A stretch of DNA of 64,000 bases from Aquimarina sp. U1-2 (GCF_017897595.1 NZ_JAGKIK010000007.1:172723-236722), one strand, 5' to 3'; shown: positions 19,691 through 30,712, counted from the first letter of the stretch. The notes: a model not told the origin generated them from the letters alone. Translations and numbers: made by a program.

Positions 19691-20965
19691 TTAGTTTCCT
19701 CCTTCGAGTGCTTCCAACTTACTTTTAACTTCATCAGCTTTTGGATCATCTAATTGATAATAAATATTCATCAATGTTCTTAAAGCTTCTAAGTTGTCTG
19801 GCTTACTTTCTAGCGCGCCTTCTAAATAAGGAACAGCGGTTCTGTAAATATCCATTCGCTTTTCTTTAAGCTCATCGTATCTTTTATAGTCTTTACTAGA
19901 AGTACCTAGATTATTCATTTCATCAACAATACTCTTTTCTTTTCCCAATATAGCTGCAGCTATATTTATTTGAGCTGCAGAGTAATCAGGTTTTAGCTCT
20001 AGTGCTTTCTTATAATATGCTACTGCCTGGTCATTATCTCCTAATCTAGAAGCGCTAACTCCTAAATTATATAACAAATCTGGGTTTTCTGGATCGTTTG
20101 CTACGATTTGTTCCATTAACTCTTTGTACTTTTCAATATTACCCAGCTTATAATAAACATCGGCTTCTGCTTGCATTAAAGCAGCATCATTAGGATTTTC
20201 TTTTTTTGCATCCTCAAGCGCTTTCATAGCTTCTTCATCTTTACCTTGATTGATATAAATTAAAGCAATGTTTTTCGCAATTTCTCCGGATTTTGCTGGG
20301 CTTTTTCGATCTTCAGGTTTGATATAAGATCCAGATTTTACAGATAAATCTCTCGTTTGTTTCGCATCGAAAGGCTCTACCTTCCCAGTTTCTTTATTAG
20401 TCGCAACATATTCTACCGTAACACCCTGGAAACCTAAAGTCTTTAATTCTTCATAATATTTAAGAGCTGTATCGTAATCTTTGGCATTCACAGCATTACC
20501 AGCTGCGTAATATAAATATGTAGTATCTACTTTATTCGTGGTATATCCCAAATATAATTTATCTGAAGCTCCTTTATAATTTTTTGCATTTTGATCTTTG
20601 ATCGCACTTTCTATTAGAGATTGACGCAATGCCAATAATTTCTGATTAGCTTCTGCAGAAAATTTAGAATTACCAGAAGCTTGCTCTAATTCGATAGTTT
20701 TATTGTAAGCGGTAGCAGCCTGCTCAATTTTATCTAAAGAATCTGCGCTATTAGACGCAAGTACCTGTCCTTTCAAAAAATAATACTGCGCTTTTTGCTT
20801 TTCATCAGCAGCTTCTAATTCTCCTTCAGCAGTTTTTAATGCTGTGCTTGCCGCTTCTATATCACCAGATTTCAAGGCTTTTGAAGCTGATTTTAAGGCT
20901 TGTTTTTGAGAAAATCCGACAGTACTGATCATTACTAATAGTACTACGATAAATTTAGTCTTCAT
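19691..20965 (-). CDS. secreted/periplasmic TPR protein
   Basis: 424 residues with a signal peptide (FIVVLLVMISTVGFSQ) followed by Ala/Lys-rich helical repeats. Recognisable TPR units include about 225-330 (IALIYINQGKDEEAMKALED, PDLLYNLGVSASRLGDNDQA, VAYYKKALELKPDYSAAQIN) and a last repeat near the C-terminus. Probably a protein-interaction scaffold in the periplasm. It starts 27 bases after gyrA stops, so it is read from the gyrA transcript. Confidence 0.82.
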   Translation of the reverse strand: MKTKFIVVLLVMISTVGFSQKQALKSASKALKSGDIEAASTALKTAEGELEAADEKQKAQYYFLKGQVLASNSADSLDKIEQAATAYNKTIELEQASGNSKFSAEANQKLLALRQSLIESAIKDQNAKNYKGASDKLYLGYTTNKVDTTYLYYAAGNAVNAKDYDTALKYYEELKTLGFQGVTVEYVATNKETGKVEPFDAKQTRDLSVKSGSYIKPEDRKSPAKSGEIAKNIALIYINQGKDEEAMKALEDAKKENPNDAALMQAEADVYYKLGNIEKYKELMEQIVANDPENPDLLYNLGVSASRLGDNDQAVAYYKKALELKPDYSAAQINIAAAILGKEKSIVDEMNNLGTSSKDYKRYDELKEKRMDIYRTAVPYLEGALESKPDNLEALRTLMNIYYQLDDPKADEVKSKLEALEGGN

Positions 20966-20992
20966 TATTCGAGTTTTTAATATAAGTTTTAA

Positions 20993-23533
20993 TTATTCTT
21001 CCGTTTCTTTATCAATATTCGTGCCATTAGACGAAGAATCTGTCTCTGGATTAGCTGATGCTATTTCATCCAAATTATCTTCATCTAATTCGTCTTCGTC
21101 ATGTATTACTTTGGCCACAGCGGCGATAGAATCTTTACCTTTTAAATTAATAAGACGAACTCCTTGAGTAGCGCGGCCCATCACACGTAAATCTTCTACT
21201 GCAAGCCTAATAGCGATACCAGATTTATTAATAATCATCAAATCATCAAGATCAGTCACATTTTTGATAGCGACAAGATTACCGGTTTTTGGCGTAATCG
21301 AGATGGTTTTCACTCCTTTTCCACCTCTATTTGTAACCCTGTAGTCTTCTAATTTAGAACGTTTCCCGAAACCATTTTCAGATACTACCAGTATATTACT
21401 TTCCATATCATTAACGGCTACCATTCCTATTACTTCATCCTTATCATCGGCGAGACGTATACCCCGCACTCCAGAAGCACCTCGTCCCATAGGCCTGGTC
21501 TTCTCTTCTTCAAAGCGAATGGCTTTTCCAGATTTTACAGCAAGCATTACCTGACTTTTACCATCAGTTAATCGAGCTTCTAGAAGTTCATCATTCTCTT
21601 TAATAGTAATCGCATTAATTCCATTGGTTCTCGGTCTCGAATATTGTTCTAAAGACGTCTTTTTGACCTGACCCTTTTTTGTTGCCATAATGACATAATG
21701 CGAATTGATATAGTCTTCGTCCTTTAAATCCTGAGTACAAATAAAAGCTTTTACTTTATCATCTGTACTGATATTGATCAAATTCTGAATCGCTCTCCCT
21801 TTTGAAGTCTTACTCCCTTCTGGAATTTCGTACACCCGCATCCAAAAACATTTCCCCTTTTGGGTAAAAAACAACATATATTGATGATTGGTACCTACGA
21901 ACAAATGTTCTAAGAAGTCTTCATTTCTTGTAGTGCTTCCTTTTTGACCAACTCCACCTCTATTCTGCTTTTTATATTCATTTAGTGAAGTTCGCTTGAT
22001 GTACCCGGCATGTGAAATAGTAATCACTACCTTTTCATCAGGAATCATATCTTCTATACTAAGATCTCCTCCTGCATATTCAATTTGGGAACGACGCTTA
22101 TCCCCGTACTTTTCTTTTACCTCGATAAGCTCATCTTTAATAATGGCCATACGGCGCTCTTTTTTATCTAAAATATCTTTTAGATCCTCGATGGTTTTCA
22201 TGAGCTCTTCGTACTCTGCACGAAGTTTATCTTGTTCAAGACCGGTTAACTGACGCAAACGCATCTCGACTATAGCCTTAGCTTGTATTTCAGATAGTTC
22301 GAATCGTTTTATTAACTTCTCACGTGCTTCATCGGCGTTGGCAGATGCTCTAATTAAAGCTATGACTTCGTCAATATTATCAGATGCGATAATTAATCCC
22401 TCGAGTATATGAGCTCTTTCTTCCGCTTTTTTAAGTTCAAATTTTGTACGCCGAACGACTACTTCATGTCGGTGTTCTACAAAATGATGAATCATTTCTT
22501 TTACGTTAAGCAACTGAGGTCTACCATTTACCAGTGCGATATTATTTACACTAAAGGAAGACTGTAAAGCAGTATACTTATATAAAAGATTTAAAACAAT
22601 ATTAGGTATAGCATCTCTTTTAAGTACATATACAATTCGCATTCCTTTTCTATCAGATTCATCACGAATTGTTGAAATACCATCTATTTTTTTATCGTTA
22701 ACAAGATCGGCAGTTTTTTTGATCATGTCTGCCTTATTCACTTGATATGGAATTTCGGAAACAATAATACATTCCCTCCCATTTACTTCTTCAAAAGATG
22801 CCTTTGCGCGTATTACTATCCTACCTCTACCTGTTTTAAAGGCTTCTCGTACACCATCATACCCATAAATAATACCACCAGTAGGAAAATCTGGTGCTTT
22901 AATATGTGTAATTAATTCATCTACTTCAATATTAGTATTATCGATGTAGGCCACGGTTCCATCTACCACTTCACTAAGATTATGAGGTGGCATATTGGTT
23001 GCCATTCCCACCGCTATTCCAGAAGCTCCGTTTATTAATAAACCGGGGACTCTGGTAGGAAGAACAGTAGGCTCTTGTAGCGTATCATCAAAATTAAATG
23101 TATGGTCTACAGTATCCTTTTCGATATCAGCAAGCATATCCTCTGATATTTTACGCATTCTTGCCTCTGTATATCGCATGGCAGCGGGGCTGTCGCCGTC
23201 TACAGACCCAAAGTTACCCTGACCGTCGACTAGCATATATCGTAAACTCCATTCCTGAGCCATACGAACCATAGTATCATACACTGAAGTATCCCCATGT
23301 GGGTGATACTTACCCAAAACCTCTCCAACGATTCTTGCAGATTTTTTATGAGCACTACTTGCTCTAACGCCTAATTCGTACATACCATACAGCACCCGTC
23401 TATGTACAGGTTTAAGTCCATCCCTAACGTCTGGAAGTGCGCGAGAAACAATTACAGACATCGAATAATCGATGTATGCAGATTTCATCTCATCTTCTAT
23501 ATTAATAGGTATAAGTTTTTCTCCTTCTGTCAT
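20993..23533 (-). CDS. gyrA: DNA gyrase subunit A
   Basis: 846 residues. Catalytic tyrosine Y121 in MRYTEARM; quinolone-determining segment [10 protein letters not shown] with Thr82 and Asp86 at the positions of E. coli Ser83 and Asp87. The C-terminal beta-pinwheel begins with a GyrA-box variant QNRGGVG (E. coli type is QRRGGKG). The acidic tail (about 820-846, [12 protein letters not shown]) is common in GyrA. It introduces negative supercoils together with GyrB, which is not in the window. First gene of an operon with the TPR protein. Confidence 0.97.
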   Translation of the reverse strand: MTEGEKLIPINIEDEMKSAYIDYSMSVIVSRALPDVRDGLKPVHRRVLYGMYELGVRASSAHKKSARIVGEVLGKYHPHGDTSVYDTMVRMAQEWSLRYMLVDGQGNFGSVDGDSPAAMRYTEARMRKISEDMLADIEKDTVDHTFNFDDTLQEPTVLPTRVPGLLINGASGIAVGMATNMPPHNLSEVVDGTVAYIDNTNIEVDELITHIKAPDFPTGGIIYGYDGVREAFKTGRGRIVIRAKASFEEVNGRECIIVSEIPYQVNKADMIKKTADLVNDKKIDGISTIRDESDRKGMRIVYVLKRDAIPNIVLNLLYKYTALQSSFSVNNIALVNGRPQLLNVKEMIHHFVEHRHEVVVRRTKFELKKAEERAHILEGLIIASDNIDEVIALIRASANADEAREKLIKRFELSEIQAKAIVEMRLRQLTGLEQDKLRAEYEELMKTIEDLKDILDKKERRMAIIKDELIEVKEKYGDKRRSQIEYAGGDLSIEDMIPDEKVVITISHAGYIKRTSLNEYKKQNRGGVGQKGSTTRNEDFLEHLFVGTNHQYMLFFTQKGKCFWMRVYEIPEGSKTSKGRAIQNLINISTDDKVKAFICTQDLKDEDYINSHYVIMATKKGQVKKTSLEQYSRPRTNGINAITIKENDELLEARLTDGKSQVMLAVKSGKAIRFEEEKTRPMGRGASGVRGIRLADDKDEVIGMVAVNDMESNILVVSENGFGKRSKLEDYRVTNRGGKGVKTISITPKTGNLVAIKNVTDLDDLMIINKSGIAIRLAVEDLRVMGRATQGVRLINLKGKDSIAAVAKVIHDEDELDEDNLDEIASANPETDSSSNGTNIDKETEE

Positions 23534-23904
23534 AAAAAACTTTTTTCTATAATTGAATTAATAAACGCGCTAATTTAAGTAAATAAGACGTTTGTACCGT
23601 GATTTTAGCTATCTAATATACGCAATTTATTAACAAAAATTATAGTATCTTTAGTTAATAAGTCGAGTACCCCTAGTTTTGATTATTAAGCCTTTTTTTG
23701 TCTATTTACAAAGAAGTACGAAAAATACTTCTTTAAATTTTAAAGGATTGAATTAAAAAATTATTCATATACCTATCATAATCATGACAAAACGTTGCTA
23801 TATTGTCATAATTTGTTAATCATGATGTAAAAGGAATAGTTTTTGTCGTACTAGTCTTAAAAATTACTATTTTAGTTATAAAGAAAAAGAAAGAGAGAAA
23901 GTAT
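23534..23904. other. gap between divergent gyrA and clpC
   Basis: 371 bases between two divergent start codons. It must hold both promoters, but I see no exact TAnnTTTG box on the minus strand near gyrA, and only TATCTTTA-like matches far from clpC. No ORF, repeat or RNA recognised. Confidence 0.4.
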
Positions 23905-26457
23905 ATGGATGACAATTTTTCACCAAGAGTAAAAGATGTTATTGCTTACAGTAAAGAAGAAGCCTTGCGACTAGGTCACGACTTTATTGGAACAGAGCAT
24001 CTCATGTTAGGCTTGTTGCGCGATGGTAGTGGAAAAGCAATAAGCATCCTGGATGCCTTGGATATTGATTTGACAAATTTAAGAAGAAAAGTAGAAATTT
24101 TAAGCCCCGCAAATCCTGATATTGCTATAGTATCCAACGAGAAAAAAAACTTACACTTAACAAGACAGGCTGAACGCGCTTTAAAAACAACATTTTTAGA
24201 GGCAAAACTTTTTCAAAGTTCTTCTATCAATACAGCCCACCTTTTGTTGTGTATATTAAGAAATGAAAATGACCCTACTACAAAGCTTTTAAATCGTTTA
24301 AAAGTTGATTATGATAACGTTAAAGACCAGTTTAAGTATATGATTGCGAACGACGAAGAATACATAGATAACCCAAAAGCCGAATCCTTTTCTGACGACG
24401 ATGATTTATCAGGGGATTCTTCTAAAGAAAATCCGTTTAGCTCTTCTACAGGAGGAAATAAAGCAGGTAAAAAATCAAAAACCCCTGTCTTAGACAATTT
24501 CGGTCGTGATTTAACCGCCATGGCAGAAGATGGTAAACTAGATCCTGTCGTGGGAAGATCGAAAGAAATTGAGCGGGTTTCGCAGATACTAAGTAGACGT
24601 AAAAAAAATAATCCACTTCTTATTGGAGAACCTGGTGTAGGTAAATCTGCTATCGCCGAAGGTCTTGCATTACGTATTGTGAAACGAAAAGTATCCCGAA
24701 TTTTATTTGATAAAAGAGTGGTGACTCTTGATTTGGCAAGTCTGGTTGCCGGAACTAAGTATCGCGGACAATTTGAAGAGCGTATGAAAGCCGTGATGAA
24801 CGAGCTAGAAAAAAACGATGATATCATCCTCTTTATTGATGAAATTCATACGATTGTAGGTGCAGGTGGAGCAACAGGAAGCCTAGATGCTTCAAACATG
24901 TTTAAACCTGCCTTAGCGAGAGGCGAAATACAATGTATCGGTGCTACTACTTTAGATGAATACAGGCAATATATTGAAAAAGATGGCGCGCTAGAAAGAC
25001 GTTTTCAAAAAGTGATTGTAGAGCCTACCAATATTGAAGAAACAATCGAAATTCTTAATAATATTAAGGAAAAATACGAAGAACATCATAATGTTAATTA
25101 TACGGATGCTGCTATTGAAGCCTGTGTAAAATTAACGAATAGGTATATGACTGATAGATTTTTGCCAGATAAAGCGATCGATGCGCTTGATGAAGCCGGA
25201 TCTAGAGTGCATATCACAAATATTGATGTTCCAAAAAAAGTTCTTGATCTTGAAAAGAAACTTGAAGAAGTTCGTGAACATAAAAATAGCGTCGTAAAAA
25301 AACAAAAATATGAAGAGGCTGCAAAGCTTAGAGATGACGAAAAGAATTTAGAAAAAGAGCTAAGCAAAGCACAAGAACAATGGGAAAAAGAATCGAAACT
25401 TCACAAAGAAACCGTTGATGAAGAAAATGTGGCAGATGTGGTATCGATGATGACAGGTATTCCTGTTAACAGAATTGCTCAAACTGAAAGCAATAAATTG
25501 GCTGAATTGCCTGATCTAATTATGGGTAAAGTAATTGGTCAGGAAGAAGCCGTAAAGAAAGTTGTAAAAGCCATACAGCGAAATCGAGCCGGACTTAAAG
25601 ATCCTAATAAACCTATCGGTTCTTTTATATTCCTGGGACAGACTGGTGTTGGTAAAACACAATTAGCAAAAGTACTGGCCAAAGAACTTTTTGATAGCGA
25701 AGATGCACTTATTCGAATCGACATGAGTGAATATATGGAAAAGTTTGCAGTGTCTAGACTAATTGGTGCACCTCCCGGTTATGTAGGTTATGAAGAAGGT
25801 GGGCAACTTACTGAAAAAGTAAGAAGAAAGCCGTATGCTGTAATCCTTCTTGATGAAATAGAAAAAGCACATCCCGATGTTTTCAATATGATGCTACAAG
25901 TACTGGATGATGGTTACTTAACCGATAGTTTGGGTCGTAAAATAGATTTTAGAAACGCTATCATTATTATGACCTCGAATATAGGAGCTCGTAAACTCAA
26001 AGATTTTGGACAAGGAGTTGGTTTTGGTACAGCAGCCAAAAAAACGCAGGCAGATGATTATGCAAAGGGTATCATAGAAAGTGCTCTTAAAAAAGCTTTC
26101 GCTCCCGAATTTTTAAATAGAGTTGATGATGTAGTTGTATTTAATGCTTTAGAAAGAGAAGATATTCATAAAATTATTGATATAGAGCTTGATAAATTAT
26201 ATAATCGTATCAAAGGATTAGGATATGATCTATCCCTTAGTGAAAAAGCAAAAGACTATATTACCGAGAAAGGTTTTGATAAACAATACGGTGCACGACC
26301 TTTAAAGAGAGCGATTCAAAAATATATTGAAGATGCTTTGGCCGAAGAGATCATTAACGCCCAGTTACAAGAAGGTGATAGTATTTTTATGGATATGGAC
26401 GATTCAGGTGAATTAACTATTAATATCGAAAAAGCTAAAAATTCGACAGAATCATAA
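23905..26457 (+). CDS. clpC: ATP-dependent Clp protease ATP-binding subunit ClpC
   Basis: 850 residues. Two Clp_N repeats (1-140), an acidic Ser-rich linker (about 150-190), first AAA domain with GEPGVGKS (about 242), a middle domain containing a UVR-like segment (KKQKYEEAAKLRDDEKNLEKE), second AAA domain with GQTGVGKT (about 577) and the ClpB-type D2-small C-terminus. It unfolds substrates and feeds them to ClpP. Single-gene unit ended by a strong terminator at 26489. Confidence 0.96.
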   Translation: MDDNFSPRVKDVIAYSKEEALRLGHDFIGTEHLMLGLLRDGSGKAISILDALDIDLTNLRRKVEILSPANPDIAIVSNEKKNLHLTRQAERALKTTFLEAKLFQSSSINTAHLLLCILRNENDPTTKLLNRLKVDYDNVKDQFKYMIANDEEYIDNPKAESFSDDDDLSGDSSKENPFSSSTGGNKAGKKSKTPVLDNFGRDLTAMAEDGKLDPVVGRSKEIERVSQILSRRKKNNPLLIGEPGVGKSAIAEGLALRIVKRKVSRILFDKRVVTLDLASLVAGTKYRGQFEERMKAVMNELEKNDDIILFIDEIHTIVGAGGATGSLDASNMFKPALARGEIQCIGATTLDEYRQYIEKDGALERRFQKVIVEPTNIEETIEILNNIKEKYEEHHNVNYTDAAIEACVKLTNRYMTDRFLPDKAIDALDEAGSRVHITNIDVPKKVLDLEKKLEEVREHKNSVVKKQKYEEAAKLRDDEKNLEKELSKAQEQWEKESKLHKETVDEENVADVVSMMTGIPVNRIAQTESNKLAELPDLIMGKVIGQEEAVKKVVKAIQRNRAGLKDPNKPIGSFIFLGQTGVGKTQLAKVLAKELFDSEDALIRIDMSEYMEKFAVSRLIGAPPGYVGYEEGGQLTEKVRRKPYAVILLDEIEKAHPDVFNMMLQVLDDGYLTDSLGRKIDFRNAIIIMTSNIGARKLKDFGQGVGFGTAAKKTQADDYAKGIIESALKKAFAPEFLNRVDDVVVFNALEREDIHKIIDIELDKLYNRIKGLGYDLSLSEKAKDYITEKGFDKQYGARPLKRAIQKYIEDALAEEIINAQLQEGDSIFMDMDDSGELTINIEKAKNSTES

Positions 26458-26488
26458 TTTTGGACTTTATTCCAAAGATTTTAAATAT

Positions 26489-26527
26489 AAAAGTAAGGCT
26501 GCTATAAACTAGCAGCCTTACTTTTTT
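26489..26527 (+). terminator. intrinsic terminator of clpC
   Basis: Perfect 14-bp stem AAGTAAGGCTGCTA / TAGCAGCCTTACTT with loop TAAAC, then a T run; 33 bases after the stop codon. Confidence 0.85.
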
Positions 26528-26547
26528 ATCCTATTTACGTTAATAAT

Positions 26548-26670
26548 AACCCGTGTTATGTATTATATTATCTTAATAAGGATTGAAGGGCTGCGGTGAC
26601 ATCGCAAAATATAGCCAGCGTTTATTTTTGAAGGTATGTTAAGCCGTAATAGATTTAATAATGCATAAAA
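26548..26670. repeat. AACCCG-type dispersed repeat, copy at 26.6 kb
   Basis: Begins AACCCGTGTTATGTATTATA and its right part (AGCGTTTATTTTTGAAGGTA, then TTAAGCCGTAATAGATTT) is closely similar to one arm of the 11025-11104 inverted repeat. Lies in a 519-base gap with no ORF between clpC and the lipoprotein gene. Confidence 0.55.
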
Positions 26671-26976
26671 ATTGAGTACCCCCGTTTTACGTCTAATTAA
26701 ATATCCAAATAATACCTAGCAATTGAGTTTGTCTCTATAAGTATTCGATATCATACTTTGTAGATCAAATTTGTCGTGTGGAAATCTTCATATAAAAAAG
26801 AAAATAAAGCGGCTGGTATAAATTATTCAATTAATACTCAAATACTTGATGTATTTATCAAAAAAGATGTATCAGGTTATAATTTGATACAATTTCACCT
26901 CTAAATTACACTACCTTCCATTCAAAATTATGTATTTGGCCAAAATACAATCTCTATTAATCTTAAAACTTTTACA

Positions 26977-28551
26977 ATGAAAAAATCAATTTTTAGTATG
27001 CTTCTAGCCGGAGCACTAGTAACCTCCTGTAATATCGAGGACGACACAGATATTAATTCCCAAACGGTCGAAACAACTTCTCAGATCGAAACGACACAAG
27101 GAAAATCTATTATCGTAGATGGTCAAATTTATCATGCCGGATTTGGTATGGATCCCGCAGGATATCGCCCATTCAATATTGCCATCTCAGACGCAAATCT
27201 AATTCAAAGCAGTGCTGTAGGAAGCCCGGCAACCGATATTGAATTAGAGGTAATTGAGACAAACCAAGAACTATCCAGATTTATAAAGAAAAGTTCAGAA
27301 ACATCTGCTGGTTTAGAGCTCAAAATTTTCGAATTGGGTGGATCGAAAAAAAAAGCCATTGAACAAAAATTCACGTTTAATAAAAATCATATTTCGGTTA
27401 TCGCTAAAATTAAAGTGAAACGTTTCCGAAATTTGGTAACAGGTACTCCCGCAATGCGACCAGAGGCGCAAACGTTTATCGATAACAAAGACTTTAATAG
27501 ATTCTTGTCGGCATATGGAGCGCTTTACATAGACGACCGTATTACAGGAGCAGAAATTTATTATGTGTACAATTATAACTACACAAAACAAACGATGCTT
27601 AGTAAATCTAGTTTCAAAAGAGCCGCTAAATTTTCTATTGGCAAAATTTTTGGATTTGATTCTGATGGAAGTGCTACTTCTCAAGAAGAAAAAATTATTG
27701 AACAAACTATGATTAAATCAGGAATTGTATCTGATTTGGTAGGTTATGCGCCAAACACCATTTCCAAACCTGATGATGTAAATCGAGAAATCAATAGAAT
27801 ACAAGATTATTTACGCTCGAACCCTGAGTTGGCAGGAGATATAGAAACCAAACTAAAGCCTTATAGTAGTTTTATAAATTCTTCAGAACTAAAAAAAGCT
27901 GCTGAAAAAATTACCGATTGCTTTAAGAATAAAGAAGACTGGGAATTTGTTAGAGATTTTATAATTCATGTTAAAAATAATACGAATTCTAACAAGATTA
28001 AAAAATTGGCAGTTTCGAATTTGGCTACGGTTAATCAATATATCAATAAATCGATAAACTGTTCTGCTAATATTCCTTATGATATAAGTGTTATATCTCA
28101 ACTAAAGCTACTGAGACAACAAGAGGTAGCATCTGCCAAATTGTATCGATATTATAGTAGAAAAAATGCTGATCACTATTATACAACTGACTTTAGCAAA
28201 TATGGCAACGGAAACAACACTTGGAAATTAGAAGGTGTACAATGTATAATTTTCAAGAATAAAATTCCGGGAACTGTACCTTTACACAGATATTACCATG
28301 CCGGGAGATCAGACAATTTCTACCCTATATATTATAACGAAATAGGAGACGGTTCTACATATGGTTTTGTTTATAAAGGGATATATGGTTATGTGTACAA
28401 ATCTGATCATAATCAAGGTATCCCCTTCTATAGAAAACGCCATAGTAGAACAAAAGACTTCTTTTTTACAACCAGTAAAACAGAAGGAGCTCCAGATTAT
28501 GCGATTAAAGCTATCAACGGGCGGGTTTTACCTACTGACTATTTCAATTGA
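26977..28551 (+). CDS. lipoprotein with possible MACPF/SNTX-like body and C-terminal DUF5648 domain
   Basis: 524 residues. Lipoprotein signal ALVTSC (cysteine 18). Residues about 45-310 contain FLSAYGALYIDDRITGAEIY (177-195) followed later by DDVNREINRIQDYLRSNPEL (266-285) and KLKPYSSF. The order of a YGxxYI...GA.IYYVY strand and a later helix ending in L.P resembles pore-forming MACPF/stonustoxin-type domains; this is pattern recognition, not a search result. Residues 388-520 match a DUF5648-like module: LYRYYSRKNADHYYTT, PLHRYYHAGRSDNFYP, PFYRKRHSRTKDFFFTT are three repeats. Stand-alone gene between two repeat-filled gaps. Function unknown; it could be an effector or defence protein on the cell surface. 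Confidence 0.6.
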   Translation: MKKSIFSMLLAGALVTSCNIEDDTDINSQTVETTSQIETTQGKSIIVDGQIYHAGFGMDPAGYRPFNIAISDANLIQSSAVGSPATDIELEVIETNQELSRFIKKSSETSAGLELKIFELGGSKKKAIEQKFTFNKNHISVIAKIKVKRFRNLVTGTPAMRPEAQTFIDNKDFNRFLSAYGALYIDDRITGAEIYYVYNYNYTKQTMLSKSSFKRAAKFSIGKIFGFDSDGSATSQEEKIIEQTMIKSGIVSDLVGYAPNTISKPDDVNREINRIQDYLRSNPELAGDIETKLKPYSSFINSSELKKAAEKITDCFKNKEDWEFVRDFIIHVKNNTNSNKIKKLAVSNLATVNQYINKSINCSANIPYDISVISQLKLLRQQEVASAKLYRYYSRKNADHYYTTDFSKYGNGNNTWKLEGVQCIIFKNKIPGTVPLHRYYHAGRSDNFYPIYYNEIGDGSTYGFVYKGIYGYVYKSDHNQGIPFYRKRHSRTKDFFFTTSKTEGAPDYAIKAINGRVLPTDYFN

Positions 28552-28629
28552 TTATGATACTTAAGAGCTTATCTTAATTACTAGTTTTCGTTTTATACTG
28601 AAATATACTTTTTGAAAATGTGTTTCAAA

Positions 28630-28680
28630 GCAAACTACCTCGGGGTAGTATACGTTCCCTTTGGCGATGTCAATAAATGA
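28630..28680. repeat. dispersed repeat B, partial copy
   Basis: AAACTACCTCGGGGTAGTAT followed by a CTTTGGCGATGTCAATAAA segment; matches the right part of the longer copy at 44680-44788. Confidence 0.5.
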
Positions 28681-28719
28681 AAATTGATACTTAAGATGAA
28701 GCATGAATTATATAATACC

Positions 28720-28861
28720 AAAATTGAGGATGTCTAAAAAGTTGTCATTCCGAGAGAAGCGAAGGAATCTGTTGAACTTAAGTTTTGGATAAACAGATTA
28801 CTTCAAAATTAAAATTTTTCGTAATGACGTTTTCTAATACTTTTTAGACACCCTCGATTTT
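28720..28861. mobile_element. MITE-like element, 142 bp, 23-bp near-perfect inverted ends
   Basis: Ends AAAATTGAGGATGTCTAAAA (28720 on) and the reverse complement of 28839-28861 differ at two of 23 positions. Inside are a second inverted pair (TGTCATT/AATGACG) and AATCTGTT/AACAGATT. The inner GTCATTCCGAGAGAAGCGAA is of a type common between Bacteroidota genes. No ORF. Confidence 0.6.
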
Positions 28862-28959
28862 ACGTTCTGCTTTTTTAAGATACGAAAGAGACAAAATATT
28901 TAATGTGAGATCTAAAAATTTAGTATAGCTTTGTATGTGTTCAAAAGTTAGAAATAGGC

Positions 28960-30525
28960 TTATTTCGCTATATTTACTGCTCTGGTCTCTCTAATTACGG
29001 TAATTTTTACCTGACCGGGATAGGTCATATCTGTCTGTATTTTTTGAGATATCTCAAATGACAGACTTGCCGCTCTTTCATCATTTACTTTTTCACTTTC
29101 AACAATAACTCTTAATTCCCTACCCGCTTGTATGGCATATGCCTTTTTGACACCATCAAAAGCAAAAGCAATTTCTTCAAGATCTTTTAATCGCTGAATA
29201 TACGAGTCGAGTACTTGTCTTCTTGCTCCTGGCCTTGCACCACTAATCGCATCACAAACTTGTATAATCGGAGATATTAATGACGTCATTTCAACCTCAT
29301 CATGATGTGCTCCTATAGCATTACACACTTCTTGTTTTTCTCCATATTTTTCTGCCCATTGCATGCCTAATATAGCGTGCGGAACTTCAGTCTCGGTATC
29401 TGGAACTTTTCCTATATCGTGAAGTAACCCGGCTCTTTTGGCAAGTTTTGGATTTAGTCCTAATTCTGAAGCCATCACTCCGCATAATTTGGCTACTTCT
29501 CTTGAGTGCTGTAGTAAATTTTGACCGTAAGAAGATCTATACTTCATTCTACCCACAGTTTTGATCAATTCTGGATGTAATCCATGAATCCCAAGGTCGA
29601 TAACAGTACGTTTTCCTACCTCAATGATCTCTTCATCAATTTGCTTTCTTGTTTTTCTTACAATCTCTTCGATTCGGGCAGGATGAATTCTACCATCTGT
29701 AACTAACTTATGTAAAGATAAACGCGCAACTTCTCTTCTTACCGAATCAAAACATGACAAAATAATAGCTTCAGGGGTATCATCAACAATGATTTCAACG
29801 CCGGTAGCTGCCTCGATAGCTCTAATATTACGTCCTTCTCTACCAATAATACGCCCTTTTACGTCATCACTTTCAATATTAAACACCGATACGCAGTTTT
29901 CTATAGCCTCTTCAGTACCAATTCGTTGAATGGTATTGATAATCACTTTCTTTGCTTCTTGTTGTGCTGTAAGTTTAGCTTCTTCGATAGTATCCTGGAT
30001 AAGGGACATCGCATCTGTTTTAGCTTGCTCTTTAAGAGATTCAACAAGTTGTTCTTTGGCATCCTCGGCAGATAATCCTGAGATAACTTCTAACTGTTGT
30101 ACTTGACTTTTATGGAGTTTTTTGAGTTCGCTTTGCTTCTTTTCTAAATACTCGTTTCGTTTATCATACGTTTTTACTTTTTCTTCAAGCTCTTGATTAA
30201 TTTTTTTATTTTTTGATAGCTCATTAGAAACCTGTGACTCTTTGTCTCTTGTTCTTTTTTCGGCTTCGGCGATTTTTTTATCTCTTGATAAGATTACCTT
30301 TTCGTGTTCTGATTTTAATTCGATAAATTTTTCTTTTGCCTGTAATATTTTATCTTTTTTAATAGTTTCTCCTTCACTCTTAGCTTCTCTAAGTATGCTT
30401 TCTGAATTTTTCTTTGCAGTCCTGATAATTTCTGATGCCTTATTGCGTTCTAATACTTTGGCGATAACAAACCCGAGTATTAATCCCACTACTGAAGCTA
30501 TAATTATTACTATAATACTATCCAT
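28960..30525 (-). CDS. rny: ribonuclease Y
   Basis: 521 residues. N-terminal transmembrane anchor (about 3-22), a long coiled coil (about 30-190), a KH domain ([19 protein letters not shown], about 224-242) and an HD domain with [17 protein letters not shown] and LLHDIGK metal residues. It is a membrane-bound endoribonuclease that starts mRNA decay. A 6S RNA gene lies immediately upstream on the same strand. Confidence 0.95.
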   Translation of the reverse strand: MDSIIVIIIASVVGLILGFVIAKVLERNKASEIIRTAKKNSESILREAKSEGETIKKDKILQAKEKFIELKSEHEKVILSRDKKIAEAEKRTRDKESQVSNELSKNKKINQELEEKVKTYDKRNEYLEKKQSELKKLHKSQVQQLEVISGLSAEDAKEQLVESLKEQAKTDAMSLIQDTIEEAKLTAQQEAKKVIINTIQRIGTEEAIENCVSVFNIESDDVKGRIIGREGRNIRAIEAATGVEIIVDDTPEAIILSCFDSVRREVARLSLHKLVTDGRIHPARIEEIVRKTRKQIDEEIIEVGKRTVIDLGIHGLHPELIKTVGRMKYRSSYGQNLLQHSREVAKLCGVMASELGLNPKLAKRAGLLHDIGKVPDTETEVPHAILGMQWAEKYGEKQEVCNAIGAHHDEVEMTSLISPIIQVCDAISGARPGARRQVLDSYIQRLKDLEEIAFAFDGVKKAYAIQAGRELRVIVESEKVNDERAASLSFEISQKIQTDMTYPGQVKITVIRETRAVNIAK

Positions 30526-30547
30526 AATTCTTGTAAAATTTATATAT

Positions 30548-30712
30548 AAAAAAAGCCTGCACTAGCAAAGGTTTTGTATAAACTCTGTAAAAACAGGTTT
30601 AGGGCTAACAAATTGATCAAGAATCCGCTCATGGCGGCGCGCTTTTACAACTTAAACTCACCCTTTTTAATTAATTCTTGTTGAGTTTATCAAAATAACA
30701 ACTAGTGCAGGC
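30548..30712 (-). ncRNA. ssrS: 6S RNA
   Basis: About 160 nt on the minus strand. The 5' and 3' ends pair perfectly: GCCTGCACTAG at 30702-30712 against CTAGTGCAGGC at 30555-30565, followed by a T run (30554-30548) that ends transcription. Inside, GAGTTTATC pairs with GTATAAACTC to close a large central bulge, and CCGC-CATGA-GCGG forms the apical stem. The rod with a central bubble, and its place between zapA and the next gene (as in E. coli zapA-ssrS), fit 6S RNA, which holds the housekeeping RNA polymerase in stationary phase. No database search was made. Confidence 0.75.

Noticed and set aside
20993..23533. Thr82 in GyrA as a quinolone-resistance mutation
   Set aside because: Thr is a natural wild-type residue at this position in several bacteria; resistance cannot be inferred.
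24309..24827. 172-residue open frame on the minus strand inside clpC
   Set aside because: It lies wholly opposite the strongly supported clpC frame and has Ser-rich shadow composition.
30555..30712. tmRNA or RNase P RNA instead of 6S RNA
   Set aside because: No tRNA-like ends, no peptide tag frame and no conserved RNase P core; rod shape and zapA position fit 6S.
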